DNA of 64,000 bases from Rickettsia typhi. Lineage in GTDB: Bacteria > Pseudomonadota > Alphaproteobacteria > Rickettsiales > Deianiraeaceae. The stretch is from assembly GCA_945898725.1 (NCBI GenBank), contig CAMDIK010000001.1, positions 1 to 64,000 of the forward strand, read 5' to 3'. Below, in pieces: positions 42,117 to 54,200 of the stretch (position 1 is the stretch's first letter; the number at the start of each line of letters is the position of its first letter). The translations under genes were made by a program, and so were the position numbers. A model generated the notes under the pieces. That model searched no databases. It worked only from the letters and a program-made list of their open reading frames with translations, and was not told the DNA's origin.

Positions 42117-42170
42117 AAAATAAAAAATGCTTTTGAGTGGAGTTAGTGGTTGTTGATTTTGTCACGATTT

Positions 42171-43901
42171 ATGATTGAAGAAAAAAATGATTTGTCCAGC
42201 GTTAATGGGGAAAATTTTGTTGTTAATGCGGATGAACCGTGCGAAGTTGAGTGCTCGAAAATGAGCGATGATGAGTTCCTGGATATATTAAATAAGCATT
42301 TTGTGTCGTCAAATATTGATATGACGGACAATTTGGTAAAAGGTAAAATTGTTTCTGTGAAGAAAGATAAGGGTTATATTTTAGTAGATACTAACCTAAA
42401 ATCGGAAAGCATAGTTCCAATGAAGGAATTTTTTCGCGAAAAAGATAAGCAAGACATGGAATTAAATGCTGAAATTGATGTATATTTGTCAAGCTTGGAT
42501 CACTATGGTGCGGGAACAAATGTAAGTCGTGAAAAAGCAATTCGTGAGGAATCTTGGCAAAAAATAGTACAGGCTCATAAAAACAATGAACCTGTGGAGG
42601 GTATAATATTTGCCAAAACCAGATCCGGATTGGTGGTTGATATTGACGCAGTTATATGCTTTCTTCCAGGAAGTCAAGTTGACTCCGACAGCTTCCATTC
42701 TCACTCTGAATTAATGGGAAAAAAAGAGCAAATGATGATAATTCATCTAGACGAGGCATTGAGAAACGTTGTAGTTTCCAGAAAAGCCGTAAGGGATCTT
42801 GCGCGCAAAGAATTTAGAGATGACTTCTTAAATAAATTAAATGAAGGAGATATAGTAGAAGGTTATGTAAAAAATATTACCCCTTATGGCGCATTTGTAA
42901 ATCTTGGAGATATAGATGGCTTGTTACATATTACAGATATTTCGTGGGAAAGAGTTGGTCACCCGGCGGAAATTCTGAAAATTGGTCAAAAATTACAGGT
43001 AAAAGTATTGAAGTTCCTGCGTAGTGAGGCGAAAATTTCACTTGGCCTGAAGCAATTAACTCCAAATCCATGGTCTAAATTTGAAGATCAATACAAACCT
43101 GGTGCAAAAGTTACAGGTAAAATAGTTAATATAATGAACTATGGTTTATTTGTAAAATTAGACAATGACATCGAGGGATTGGTGCACCTTTCTGAAATAA
43201 CCTGGGGGAATGATTCCGCAAAGCATTTGCGTGAAAACTATCAAGTTGGACAAGAGATTGAAGCGGTTGTATTGGAAATGAACATTGAAAAACATAGAAT
43301 AGCACTAGGCTTAAAACAGCTAGTTGAAAATCCGTGGAAAGAATTTGTTGAAAGCCACAAACCTGGAGACATACTTGAAGGCAAGATTGCCAATATCGCA
43401 GATTTTGGAATATTTGTATCTATTACTGACAAAATCGACGGACTTGTTCACTCTTACGATATTGCATGGGGTAATGATGGTAAAATACCAACAAAATACA
43501 AGGTTGGAGATTTGGCAAGGGTGATGTATCTTGAAGGTGATCACATTGCGCAAAAAATCAGACTAAGTATTAAGCAAATTACAGAAAATGCGGTAAATGA
43601 TCACGCAGAGCAGCTCAAAGTTGATAAAATCGTAGATTGTGTTGTATTTGAAAAAAGATTCGACGGCGTAGGTGTGGAGTTATTAAATGGCGCAATTGTT
43701 TCCTTTATTAGAAAATCAGATCTTGGAAGCGGGGGACTCGATGCAATACTGGTCGATCAAACCATTAAGGCTAAAATTATATCTTATAACAATGCAACAA
43801 AAAAACTAGTTCTATCAATTAAAGAGTATGAAGACAGTCTAACATACGGAAGTGCGTCTGGAAATTCTACTACTCTTGGAGATATAATCAACTCTAATTA
43901 G
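42171..43901 (+). CDS. rpsA: 30S ribosomal protein bS1
   Basis: bS1 captures mRNA leaders and is especially important where Shine-Dalgarno sequences are weak, as here. From the ATG at 42171 (a TTG at 42150 would add seven residues) the 576-residue product has six S1 repeats: KGKIVSVKKDKGYILVD, VEGIIFAKTRSGLVVDI, VEGYVKNITPYGAFVNLGDIDGLLH, TGKIVNIMNYGLFVKL, EGKIANIADFGIFVSI and a weaker sixth. Length is normal. fabH follows; the more usual neighbours cmk and ihfB are absent. Confidence 0.96.
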   Translation: MIEEKNDLSSVNGENFVVNADEPCEVECSKMSDDEFLDILNKHFVSSNIDMTDNLVKGKIVSVKKDKGYILVDTNLKSESIVPMKEFFREKDKQDMELNAEIDVYLSSLDHYGAGTNVSREKAIREESWQKIVQAHKNNEPVEGIIFAKTRSGLVVDIDAVICFLPGSQVDSDSFHSHSELMGKKEQMMIIHLDEALRNVVVSRKAVRDLARKEFRDDFLNKLNEGDIVEGYVKNITPYGAFVNLGDIDGLLHITDISWERVGHPAEILKIGQKLQVKVLKFLRSEAKISLGLKQLTPNPWSKFEDQYKPGAKVTGKIVNIMNYGLFVKLDNDIEGLVHLSEITWGNDSAKHLRENYQVGQEIEAVVLEMNIEKHRIALGLKQLVENPWKEFVESHKPGDILEGKIANIADFGIFVSITDKIDGLVHSYDIAWGNDGKIPTKYKVGDLARVMYLEGDHIAQKIRLSIKQITENAVNDHAEQLKVDKIVDCVVFEKRFDGVGVELLNGAIVSFIRKSDLGSGGLDAILVDQTIKAKIISYNNATKKLVLSIKEYEDSLTYGSASGNSTTLGDIINSN

Positions 43902-43969
43902 GAATTTGCACAGCATTAAAACTGCAAATTGGATATTGTGTTGTGAGCGGGATTTGTAATTTAGGATGT

Positions 43970-44905
43970 ATGGCAACTAAAATTATCGCCAGTGGTTCAT
44001 TTTTACCAGAAAAAATTGTAACAAATGCAGATCTTTCTAAGATTGTTGACACAACCGATGAGTGGATAGTTCAAAGAACTGGTATTAATGAAAGGCGAAT
44101 TGCACAGGAGGGCGAACTTGTGTCTGATATGGGCGCGAAGGCTTTAACAAGCGCTTTGAAAAGTGCAAATATATCTCCCTTGGAACTTGATGCAATAATT
44201 CTTGCAACCACAACTCCAGATTTAAAATTTCCGGCAACGGCGTGCATAATTCAAGATAAAGTCGGAGCAAAAAATGCTTTTGCTTTTGACGTGCAGGCTG
44301 TATGTTCAGGATTTGTATACGCGATATCAATCGCAGATTCATTTATAAAATCTGGAAAAAGTAAAAAAATCGCAGTCATAGGCGCAGAAAAACTATCATC
44401 AATTATAAACTGGCAAGACCGCTCAACATGCGTACTATTCAGCGATGGAGCCGGGGCGGTTATTTTGTCGCAAGAGGAAAATAATAGCTCTGGAATTTTA
44501 GACTGGAAACTGCATTCCAACGGTGCACTTTCAGAAATTCTACGCACGGACAAGGATAGTTTTATCACAATGAATGGCCGTGAGGTTTTCAAATACGCAA
44601 CCAACGCTTTTGCAACAGGGCTTATGAATATTCTGGAAAAAAATAACCTAAAATCACAGGATCTCTCGGCGGTTTTGCTACACCAAGCGAACTCCAGAAT
44701 TGCAGCCTATGTGGCAGAAAAACTGGGGCTTCCATTGTCACTTTTTCCCATGACATTGCATAAATATGGTAATAATTCCGCTGCCACAATACCCATATTA
44801 TTTGACGAATGTATGCGCGCCGGAAGATTTAAAAATGGCGACATAATTGCAATTCAGGCAGTTGGGGGGGGGATGACGGACGGAAGTCTGCTTTACAAAT
44901 TTTAA
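43970..44905 (+). CDS. fabH: 3-oxoacyl-[acyl-carrier-protein] synthase III
   Basis: FabH starts fatty acid synthesis by condensing acetyl-CoA with malonyl-ACP. From the ATG at 43970 the 311-residue product has the triad DVQAVCSGFVYA (Cys), LLHQANSRI (His) and HKYGNNSAATIP (Asn), plus TDEWIVQRTGINERRIA. A GTG at 43943 would add nine residues not typical of the family. The C-terminal Gly motif (VGGGMTDGSL) is encoded by a G9 tract at 44864-44872. Confidence 0.96.
   Translation: MATKIIASGSFLPEKIVTNADLSKIVDTTDEWIVQRTGINERRIAQEGELVSDMGAKALTSALKSANISPLELDAIILATTTPDLKFPATACIIQDKVGAKNAFAFDVQAVCSGFVYAISIADSFIKSGKSKKIAVIGAEKLSSIINWQDRSTCVLFSDGAGAVILSQEENNSSGILDWKLHSNGALSEILRTDKDSFITMNGREVFKYATNAFATGLMNILEKNNLKSQDLSAVLLHQANSRIAAYVAEKLGLPLSLFPMTLHKYGNNSAATIPILFDECMRAGRFKNGDIIAIQAVGGGMTDGSLLYKF
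44864..44872 (+). repeat. Poly-G tract (G9) in fabH
   Basis: Nine G encode the three glycines near the FabH C-terminus. It is the only such tract found in a housekeeping gene of this window. A slip would alter the last 13 codons and probably inactivate the enzyme. Confidence 0.75.
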
Positions 44906-44910
44906 CCTCT

Positions 44911-45495
44911 TTAGCGCCGCAAGGTGCTTGACACGCCGCTGGAAACATTAGCGGTAAAACCACGTCTTTGTGAATTTTGCGCATTAGGCGCATATATGTT
45001 TTGGTAATCAGAAAGCAGGAAACTTTGATTATCTGGAACACTCTTTTTCATCCTCGCCTGACACCAGTGTTGCACAGCCTCCACTTCAGCAATAAATGCT
45101 AATTTTGGCAATTGCTCGATAATATTGTTTATTTGACCCCTTGCATAATAAGCGCTATCGTCATAGCCAATTTCACGCAATTTAGGTAAGATGGAAGTCA
45201 ATTCACAATCCACAGTAGTTGGATATTCCCGCTCTTCAGGGAATTGTTTTTTGTAAGCTGCTAATGCACATTCTACGGAACTCTTCACCAGACTCACCAC
45301 CTCATTAAATTGCGCAATATTTGGAAAATCTCTATTTCCAAGACGGATTATCTCAGCCACCATTATCCCTAACTCTGAATTTTTATTCACTACGTTATTA
45401 AAATCTTGCATATTCTTTTGAAATTGCAGAGACGTTAAAACACTGTCAGCATTTGGGGTGTTGACCCACTCTTGTATTTTATTGATAGTATGCAT
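44911..45495 (-). CDS. Orphan helical protein, 194 residues
   Basis: I recognise no family. The protein is predicted to be mostly helical (INKIQEWVNTPNADSV, VSLVKSSVECALAAYKK, INNIIEQLPKLAFIAEVEAV) with a Ser/Arg-rich C-terminal tail ending GVSSTLRR. No signal peptide or membrane helix. It starts at the ATG at 45495 behind a strong promoter and lies immediately downstream of the shortened ileS, convergent with fabH. Candidate effector by promoter type and tail. Confidence 0.7.
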   Translation of the reverse strand: MHTINKIQEWVNTPNADSVLTSLQFQKNMQDFNNVVNKNSELGIMVAEIIRLGNRDFPNIAQFNEVVSLVKSSVECALAAYKKQFPEEREYPTTVDCELTSILPKLREIGYDDSAYYARGQINNIIEQLPKLAFIAEVEAVQHWCQARMKKSVPDNQSFLLSDYQNIYAPNAQNSQRRGFTANVSSGVSSTLRR

Positions 45496-45517
45496 ATAAT
45501 TAAAAACTTACTGCCAT

Positions 45518-45546
45518 AGTATAGCATGAGTTTCACCGCGTGTCAA
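45518..45546 (-). promoter_or_regulatory. Near-consensus promoter of the 194-residue orphan
   Basis: On the minus strand: TTGACA (45541-45546), a 17-bp spacer and TATACT (45518-45523). The -35 box ends 6 nt from the end of ileS. The leader of about 15-20 nt has no Shine-Dalgarno site. Confidence 0.8.
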
Positions 45547-45552
45547 GATGGT

Positions 45553-48114
45553 TTAAGAAAAAATTTTCAAGTCCTCCCAAACCGCCTCGGTTGTAAATGG
45601 CAACATCGGCGCCACAGCTTTTGTAACATTTAGCAAAACGGAATAAAGCGTATCAAAAGATTCCTGCTTTTCATCACTCATTCCAGCTTCCCAGAAAATG
45701 TCTTTACTTCGGCGAATATACCAATTATTTAACCCATCCAAGAACACTTCAAAAGCTTCGCAGGCGGATGGCGTGTCATATTTTTCAACTGCTGTGCGAA
45801 TTTTTGCAATTGTGTCCATCGCAAGTGAGGCAATGTAAATATTCAACTCTCGGTTTAATTTTGCAGAACTAACCAGCACATCTTCGCACTTAACTGCGTC
45901 AATTTTCGCATAACTTACGAAGAAATTACAGGCATTTACATACGGGTGAATCACCATTCGCGCGCTATCACGAATTTGCTCGCCGGTTTTGTCCATAAAA
46001 AGCTCATTTCCGCGCATAACTTGAGAGCGCAGCATAAACCAGCGCATCGCGTCCGCCCCGTGCAGCTCAAACATTTCCTTTGGGTCTGGATAATTTTGAA
46101 GTCTTTTGGAAAGTTTTTCGCCTTTTTCGTCTAAAATAACCCCGTGGCAAATGCAATTTTTAAATGGCGCAGCGTCAAAAAGAGCCGTGCCAAGTATCAT
46201 TAAAGTATAAAACCAGCCGCGCGTTTGGGCAACGTATTCAACTATGAAATCTGCAGGAAAATTCGAGGGTTTTGCGCCCTCCCCCTTAAATCCAACGCTT
46301 GCGAAAGGCATCGCGCCAGACTCAAACCAGCAATCAAAAACGTCTTCAATTCTTTCATAATGCCCAAGATATTTGCCATTTTCATCGCGAATTTCCTTCT
46401 TCAGTTCATCTATATATGGGCGGTGTAGGTCTGTTACTTTTGTTTCAAAAAAAGCCTCCAAAGCCTTAATTGATCCGAAAACTTTAACATCTTCGCCAGA
46501 TTCTTTAAGTTTTTTACGATAATTCAAGCCAGCTTCAGGTTCTGCCGGATTTTCCACAAATTTCCAAACAGGAATCGGGCAGCCAAAGAAGCGATTTCGC
46601 GAAATTGACCAATCGTGCGCGCCTTCCAGCCATTTTCCAAATTGCCCGTCACGAATGTGGTCGGGAATCCAGTTTATTCCATCATGTTTTTTGCCCGCAC
46701 CGTCAACCCAGCCGTGATTTAGCTCCACCATGCGCTCTTTTACCGTTTTTTTGCCCGTGGCAGTGGAAATTTCCACTTCGCCCTGCCCGTCCCCGGCAAC
46801 GTTCACATACCAAGACGAAACCGCTTTATAAATTAGCGGGGCATCCGTTCGCCAGCAATGCGGATAATTATGGAAATATTGCTCGGTTTTTACCCATAAA
46901 TTCTTCGATTTCAGATATTTTATCACATCTTCGTTCACGCCGTCGTAATTTTTTTTGCCCTTGTCATTTGTAGATTCCTCCAGCACACAGCGCCCAAAAA
47001 GCTTCAAAATTTCGTCTCTTTCCCCAAGTTTATAAGGCAAATCTGTAATTCTTGAGTCATTAAATTTTCCACCGTCATCCAGCGGGCAAATAACCAAAAT
47101 TCCATTCGCGCGGCACAAATTAAAGTCATCTTCGCCAAAACCTGGCGCCATGTGAACTATTCCCGTTCCGTCTTCAGTTGAGACAAAATTGCCTATTAAA
47201 ACGCGAAAAGCATTGGAAGTTTCGGCAAAATATGGAAAAAGTGGTTCGTATTCAAGCCCCTCCAAGTCACTTCCGGAAAGGGTAATTTTCTTTTCAAAAC
47301 CTTCCAGTTCTTTTTTGTATTTCTCTGCCAATATTGAAGAAATAACGGCGGCTTCGCTACCTTTTACAAACACCGAATATTCAATTTCCGCCCCAACTGC
47401 CAAAGCTAAATTTGAAGGAAGAGTCCAGGGGGTTGTTGTCCAGGCTAGTATATATATATTAGTAATTTTCAGCCCTGTGCGCTCTTGAAATTTCAATTCT
47501 GCGCCGCCAGTAAGTTTAAATCTCACCGTTGCGGTTTTGCTTTCCTTTTCGCGATAGGAATTGTCCATTTTTGTTTCAAAATTCGAAAGCGGTGTCTGGC
47601 ATTTCCATGAATATGGCATAACGCGGGTGGACTCATAAACCAAGCCTTTTTTCCAAAGCTCACTAAACGCCCAAATAACCGATTCCATATAAGGTAAGTC
47701 CATAGTTTTGTAGGAATTTTCAAAATCAACCCACCTACCCTGCCTGGTTACGTAATATTCCCATTCATTGGTATATTTCATCACAGATTCCCTGCAATGT
47801 TCGTTAAATTTGTCAATTCCGAACTCTTTAATTGCCAAGCGCCCGGTTATTCCCAGTTCTTTTTCAGATTCCATTTCCGCCGGCAAACCGTGGCAGTCCC
47901 ACCCGAATTTTCTCTCACATTTTTCCCCAAACATGGTGTGATAACGCGCAAAAACATCTTTTACAAAACCGGTAAGCAAGTGCCCGTAATGCGGTAAGCC
48001 ATTTGCAAACGGGGGGCCATCATAAAAAACATACTCCCCTGCTTTTCCTTGTAAAGATTTCTCAAAATCCCCGTCATTTCGCCATTTTTCAAGCACTAAT
48101 TTTTCCCTATTCAT
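45553..48114 (-). CDS. ileS: Isoleucyl-tRNA synthetase (eukaryote-like type), C-terminally shortened
   Basis: IleRS charges tRNA-Ile. The 853-residue product is of the eukaryote-like class also found in Rickettsia: YDGPPFANGLPHYGHLLTGF (HIGH motif as HYGH), KFGWDCHGLPAEME, VMPYSWKCQTPLSNFE, editing-domain TTPWTLPSNLALAVG, WSISRNRFFGCPIPVW and the KMSKS variant KLSKR. Relatives are usually about 1030-1090 residues. This one ends at AVAPMLPFTTEAVWEDLKIFS, at the end of the anticodon-stem helical bundle, so about 180-240 C-terminal residues are missing. The stop is followed within 6 nt by the promoter of an orphan. This class is generally mupirocin-insensitive. Confidence 0.95.
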   Translation of the reverse strand: MNREKLVLEKWRNDGDFEKSLQGKAGEYVFYDGPPFANGLPHYGHLLTGFVKDVFARYHTMFGEKCERKFGWDCHGLPAEMESEKELGITGRLAIKEFGIDKFNEHCRESVMKYTNEWEYYVTRQGRWVDFENSYKTMDLPYMESVIWAFSELWKKGLVYESTRVMPYSWKCQTPLSNFETKMDNSYREKESKTATVRFKLTGGAELKFQERTGLKITNIYILAWTTTPWTLPSNLALAVGAEIEYSVFVKGSEAAVISSILAEKYKKELEGFEKKITLSGSDLEGLEYEPLFPYFAETSNAFRVLIGNFVSTEDGTGIVHMAPGFGEDDFNLCRANGILVICPLDDGGKFNDSRITDLPYKLGERDEILKLFGRCVLEESTNDKGKKNYDGVNEDVIKYLKSKNLWVKTEQYFHNYPHCWRTDAPLIYKAVSSWYVNVAGDGQGEVEISTATGKKTVKERMVELNHGWVDGAGKKHDGINWIPDHIRDGQFGKWLEGAHDWSISRNRFFGCPIPVWKFVENPAEPEAGLNYRKKLKESGEDVKVFGSIKALEAFFETKVTDLHRPYIDELKKEIRDENGKYLGHYERIEDVFDCWFESGAMPFASVGFKGEGAKPSNFPADFIVEYVAQTRGWFYTLMILGTALFDAAPFKNCICHGVILDEKGEKLSKRLQNYPDPKEMFELHGADAMRWFMLRSQVMRGNELFMDKTGEQIRDSARMVIHPYVNACNFFVSYAKIDAVKCEDVLVSSAKLNRELNIYIASLAMDTIAKIRTAVEKYDTPSACEAFEVFLDGLNNWYIRRSKDIFWEAGMSDEKQESFDTLYSVLLNVTKAVAPMLPFTTEAVWEDLKIFS

Positions 48115-48176
48115 ATTTGCAATTATCTATAAACCAATGGTAATATTCAAAAAAATTATTTTCAATCAAAAAAAAC

Positions 48177-48203
48177 TTGCAAATAATATTTTTTCGCTAT
48201 AAC
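48177..48203 (+). promoter_or_regulatory. Weak promoter-like boxes before the giant orphan
   Basis: TTGCAA (48177-48182) and TATAAC (48198-48203), 15 bp apart (16 if the -35 is taken as CTTGCA). The match is weaker than for the small orphans. The leader to ATG 48240 is about 30 nt and has a weak GAAG-like purine stretch. Confidence 0.4.
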
Positions 48204-48239
48204 AACATTTGTTAGTTATTTTTCTTATCAAGAAGCGCG

Positions 48240-51200
48240 ATGGAGGTTTTTCAAACGTACACATTTCCGCCCGATTGGCCATACTCCAGTAAAGACAAGG
48301 TTAAGAACGAAATGTGCATCTTCGCAAGGGTTACGCTACGCAATATTGAAAAAGGATTGGAAAACATCGAAGAGCTTCAATCTAAAAAAAATGACATTAT
48401 GTCAAGCGAGTTAGGCGCTGCAGAGCATGCCTCCAAGCGAAATGCTCAAATTATACTTGAACATACTCGCGGTATAAAGGACTTAACTTTCGCCATGCGT
48501 CACTTCAAAGTTGCATTAGATGAGGGGTTATTTACAATTGCCGAGTTAAACGTTCCTCCGTTGAGTGAAGCTTTTGCTGCAATTTACACGGCGACACGTC
48601 AATTAATTCACCCAAATACTGCCAGTACTACTGGCATACAACTGGGGAATATCGTAGCACCTCCGAACCTCACTATAATAGAGGTAGATAATTTGGGTGA
48701 GATATTATCTCAATCGTGTAACCTTCTAATGACAGGGATGGTGGATTCAGCTGCGACTGCAATCACAGAAACACCCTTAGGGTTCGCAGAAAGCGTGTCA
48801 AGCTATCCAAGTGTCTTGCGAAGAAGTATTGAAACACAAGCCAAACATAATCTTGCAAATGGAATAGCTTCAAATAAGCTTGGAGTTATAATCGCAGCAA
48901 CACTAAACCCTACACCAGAGGAATTACAGACAGAATGTCAACGCATAAATACAATGATAAAGGAGGAGGTGGTTGTAGAAAAGTTTTCTGATCCTCACTA
49001 CATCACGGCGTTTCAGACAACTGCGGCGAGTACGTTCACTTACTTCGAGAGCTTTTGTGATTTTGCTTTAAATTTGCGGAATGTTGACGTTTATGAATTT
49101 GACATGTCACATCCAGGGTTTTTCCTAAAGATATCTAGTATTGCTCACAAAATTTCTAAAACGTACAGCCTCACTGGTCAATCAACATTACCAAATCCTC
49201 TAGCGCCACCGGTGCGATTTGGAGCAGCTGTTGTTGGTTCACTCGCGCATAGATTAACTCAGTTGGTGGCGGGGAATGTAAATCCACAAGCTCACGAGAA
49301 AGAAGCTCTATGTAGGTTAGAACACTGCGCAGATCTTGTTAAAGATGTGGGGATGGAACTGGGGGTGATTGCTAATAACTCTCCACAAGTATCTCCGCAC
49401 TTTCAAACTTTTATACGTCGTAGTTCTTCATCTGACTTTCGCAATGCCGAGATCGAGAACCGGGTTTTGCAAAACCAGATCACAAACCCACCTATACCTA
49501 GAACTTTTAACCCTCGAGGGAAAATAATGGCAGATAGCGTGGCGGCATCATTATTAGGCAATAACATCCCGCAAGCACCATTTTCAATGCGCTGCAATAT
49601 CCCTGCAAACTTAAATGATACATGTGCAGATATATGGGGGAGATTCAACCCAATCACTTCTGACAATATTATAATTATGAAAAATAATATAAGAGCGACA
49701 AGAGCTCAAATACTGGTTAGCAGTGAAGAGGTTAGCGAGGTTAACCGCAAGAATCTTCCATCGTCAGTTACAGAAACTATCGCAGTAATGGCAAGGGGGA
49801 GCAAAGAAATAGAAAGTGATACAAAGTACCTATCACCCTCGGAAAGATATTTGGCTTTGGAGTATGTAGTGGGTAATACAATATACCACATACGACAGAT
49901 ACCTCCGTTACTACCACTAGCTTCCCCTGCTGAGAATAGATTTTTTACCACACCTCCTGTATTAGAATTAGAAGTAATGCTACTATCATTGCAACAACAT
50001 ACTCCAATACCCCCTAATGGTGTAAATGTAATCTTATCAACAGGAGCGAAACAAATGAAACTAATTGATTTTGTGGATGATTTAGAGGGGATATTGCTAT
50101 TAATCTTAGAATTACGTAGTGCTAATGCACAGTTAATGCATCAAGTAATGATGTTAATGTCTGAACTAGAACCATTGGTAAAAATGTTAAAACAACAATT
50201 GAAGATAGAAGACGCATTCATATCAAAACAGTCTCACGAATTGTCCAATTTTACAACCAGTGTGTTTAAAGCTGGCGCAGGCGTGGTAATGCCAACAGCA
50301 CAGATAGCGGGTGTGGCATCCGTGTTAGATCATGCGGGGGTAGCGGTGCCTCATGTGGCGATGGCAGGTGGCACCCTCTCTACCCAAGCTTTGAATACAG
50401 GTGACGTCAATCAGATGGGGCAGAATCTTCTTGTTAAAGAATTGTTCACAGGTGAGGGTTTGTCAGATTCAACAAGCGCAAGACCCGAGATGGTTGCAGG
50501 GATGATGTTTCACATAGCATCTTCGATGACTCGTGGCGCTTCAATCATTGAAAATACGGCAGTACCTGAAACGTACGCAGTACCAGTCCAAGGTAGTTTA
50601 ACTGATCAGATAAAAACTTTTGGGGGGTATAACGCATGGTGGGTGGTGGCTTGTGGGGTGGGGGGGGTTGTAGCCCAGTATATTAATAATCCGGCACCTA
50701 TGATAATAAAACCAGCAAATCTTAATCTGGCTTCGTTAACCGCTAGTGCTCAAGCAGCCGATGCGCATTTTAATGCTATGGTAGCTGGGGTTGAAATTGG
50801 AAAAATGCGTCTAAACGGTTTTAATCAGATATGTATAACCCCAGAATGCTATTCCGGGTTATATTGCGAGTTCGCATATATCTGTGCGTACGCGGAGAGA
50901 GAAATCGCTAATCATCCAGCATGGAATCAACCACTAAGAAGAAACGCAGCAGGGGGGGCGATAACAGGCATAGAACTTGTTAAAATTTTACTGAAGGAAG
51001 GCTGTAATTTTGGTGGTCTATACGGTCACTGGATACAAAGCAATCAGGAAGTGATAGCTGCGGGGGGGGTGGCAACGCCGGGGGGGCGCATAATAGCAAA
51101 TAAAATATTATATAACTTTCTAAACAATGTAGATATAAATAATATGTCGGGCTATATTGCTGGAGCAGAAGGCACGATATCGCTCATTGGCCCTGCCGAG

Positions 51201-54200
51201 ATTTCTACTGTGCCAGGTGGTTTTTTTGCCAGACTAAACACATGTGCAACGAGTATGCAGGAGCTCGCGTGTAACTTCTTGCTAAATAATCCGACCGATT
51301 TAGCGCTTACAAGCTATGCAGAAAACCAAACAAGCATACTTCAGAACCTATTGGCCAAGTTGGCAAATGGCACATATTTTCTCAAAAATCCAGCCAATCC
51401 GGGGGCACCACCTTGGTTAAATGCTGTGGGGCTGATAGTAGCGCCTACGATGCAGCATGTTAGTGAATTCTTAGAGCATGTAGCAGCCCCAAGCACAATA
51501 TCCGCAATAGATGAGATAGTAGAATGCTGTGATGGGTTAGAGATGGAGATAAAAACAGCAGAACTGGAGGTGAGGAAGCTAATCCCTATGCCTCTATCCG
51601 AGAAACAGGCTGAGATAACCATTAACCAGAGGTGGGAAGAATTCCATAAAGTTAAAAATGGAATGGAATCTGGTGCGGCTGCAAGTATGATATATAGTAT
51701 ACAGCTTGCATTGGCAGTACCAAGTACAGATGCAAAGGTATTAGGAGGGTTACTAGGGGCGGCAATAAAACTAAGCCAATATTTTCCAAACCTGACAAAA
51801 CATACTCTGCTTACCGCATCTGTGGAGGCACTGCAGTTAAGATATGAGATGAAGACACAACCCAGTAAAATGCAATCTCCCATGGGCATTGATCTGAAAG
51901 AAGTGTTAAATATACTTCAAAACATTGGCGGATCTGCAGCAATGGAGTTATATAAAAGTATAATAGCATCTGCCGTCACAGGTAGCGATGGGGGGCTCGT
52001 ATTCAGCACAAGTATCCCCAACGGCACTATCTCCTTATTGATGAAGGTATTTAGCCACACAAAGAAAGATGATGAGAAGTGGAAGGATTTAATAAAAAAA
52101 CTAAAAAAAGCGAAGATGTTAGCAAAGTTGGAAGCAGCTCTAAAGATGGTAGGTATCAACATACCTAAGTTAGCTTTTAATAGAGAACAAACGTATAAGG
52201 CTGTACAGGAGATGGCTGATGATAAACCCAAGAAATATGAAGACCATGATCTAGCGGAGTTATTTAAAAAGACGTTCAAGATACTTCAAGACGAATTCGC
52301 AAATCACTTTACACCGCTCGGGATACCTATAGATCAGTATAACAATAAAATTACAGAGTATCTCAATCTCAATATACAGGCAACTACCCCCGAAAATATA
52401 AAAAATGAGATTGCCGCAAAGCTAAAGGAGCTAATATCACACAATAGCTCTAGCAGACCACCTGATATAACACTTAAAAAACCTAATAATGTCGATCAAG
52501 ATCTTATAGAATATTTATTAAAAATGGCAGACTTTCTTTTGTTAATGCAAAAATATCATAAATATATACTTCCTGCTCGAGTCACATTAGTGAATAATAT
52601 GATACAGAACGTGCAAAATCTAATATCTGATTTACTAGCATCTCAGACACTGCACGGAGAACTAAGTATTTCTAGCTTGGAACGGCAAAAACTGCGTCAT
52701 TTTGTAAAGACATTGATAGGAAGCAAAATATACAGTCCAAAAGATTTAGAACAAAAATTTAATAACAACACCGCCTTGTTAAGTGTTTTAGCTGGCGCGT
52801 GTAATAAGCAAGCCGAGAAAAAAATATTAGAGGCGCAGAGTAAATATGCCAGGCTACTAAATATGGCGCATGCGGCTGAAATAGCGGCGAATAATACGAC
52901 TAATGGGGTGGGGGTGGCGACTAATCTGGTTGTCGCAGCTTATAATAACAGTCGCACAAATAATTACCAAGTAGTGGGGGTGGGGGCTGCTGCTGCATTG
53001 ATGGAGAGCTATCTAATAGAACATGGAATATACCTGCCTTTGCTTCACGCAGCACTTCTTCCTGGTGGTAGTATAGATGCGGCGAATAATTCGGTTAATG
53101 CTAATATAGCGGTGGTTGCGGGGGGGGCGCCATTATACAGCGCCGTACACCCTCCAGCAAACAACAGTCTAGACTTCCTGTCGAATATGATAAATAACTT
53201 GGATCAAAATCTTAATATTGCGCAAGCAAGCTGCAATACTGTAAGTGCAGCTAGACTCGCTGGTGGTCATACAGACAATGCGATAGATGCAGTTAATGGG
53301 AAGCCGGGGGGGGGTGCGCCGGATTCGTTGTCTATAAGGCAGCTGATAAGGAATGTGAAAAATATAGCAAATCAACGTGTAGTGCCGCCTGTAAATGCGG
53401 CTACGGAGCTGGACATATTACTCAATCGTATCCACCTCCTTAATGCTAGCATTGCTGATGTTGAAATTGAAATCAATCTCGCGAGAGCGCAAGTGCAAAA
53501 TTCCCTAAACTATGTGAATGTGAATCTCGGGACTCAGGCGGTTCCGGCGGCTGTAGGCCCCCCTGCTGTTGCGGCGGTGCCTGCAACAGGGTTGTATTTG
53601 GATCTGCACAATATTACTACCGATATTGTGAATTGGAATGGGTTAAATCCGGGGATAGCTGCGCCGCAGGCGATAACTGATGTGCAGACTGCAATAACGG
53701 ACTCCATTGCCGCGCTGGTTCAAGCGCGGGTAGTGCTGACGACGGCGCAGACGTTCATTGCAGATGAAACGGTCACCTTACAACACTTGCAAGCAGCAGC
53801 GAATTTGGCGAAGAATTCATACAACACACTCTTAACACAAGTCATGGAACATCAGACATCGCGGGAATTGCTGGCAGAAGCGCAGGTGGCGCAGGCGGAT
53901 TTGACAACAACACGGGCGAATTGGGCTGCGCCGGTTGTGGGGGGTCCGGGGGCTGCGCCGGTTGTGGGGGGGGGTGAATATATCGCATTCGAAAAACAAG
54001 CTATAGAAGAATTCTCTGCGGAGTTAGGATGTGTGTTTGCAAACAACGACATGGATGGTGTCTCTTCGCTTGGCGTGGCTATTACTGGCGTTAATCCACC
54101 AAGTGCTACATCGTCACCAATTACAAGTTATGTCGGGAACAATGCTGTAATTTCTGCGACAAATGTATTTAGTACGTTACTGGCTTTGGGGATGACAGTG

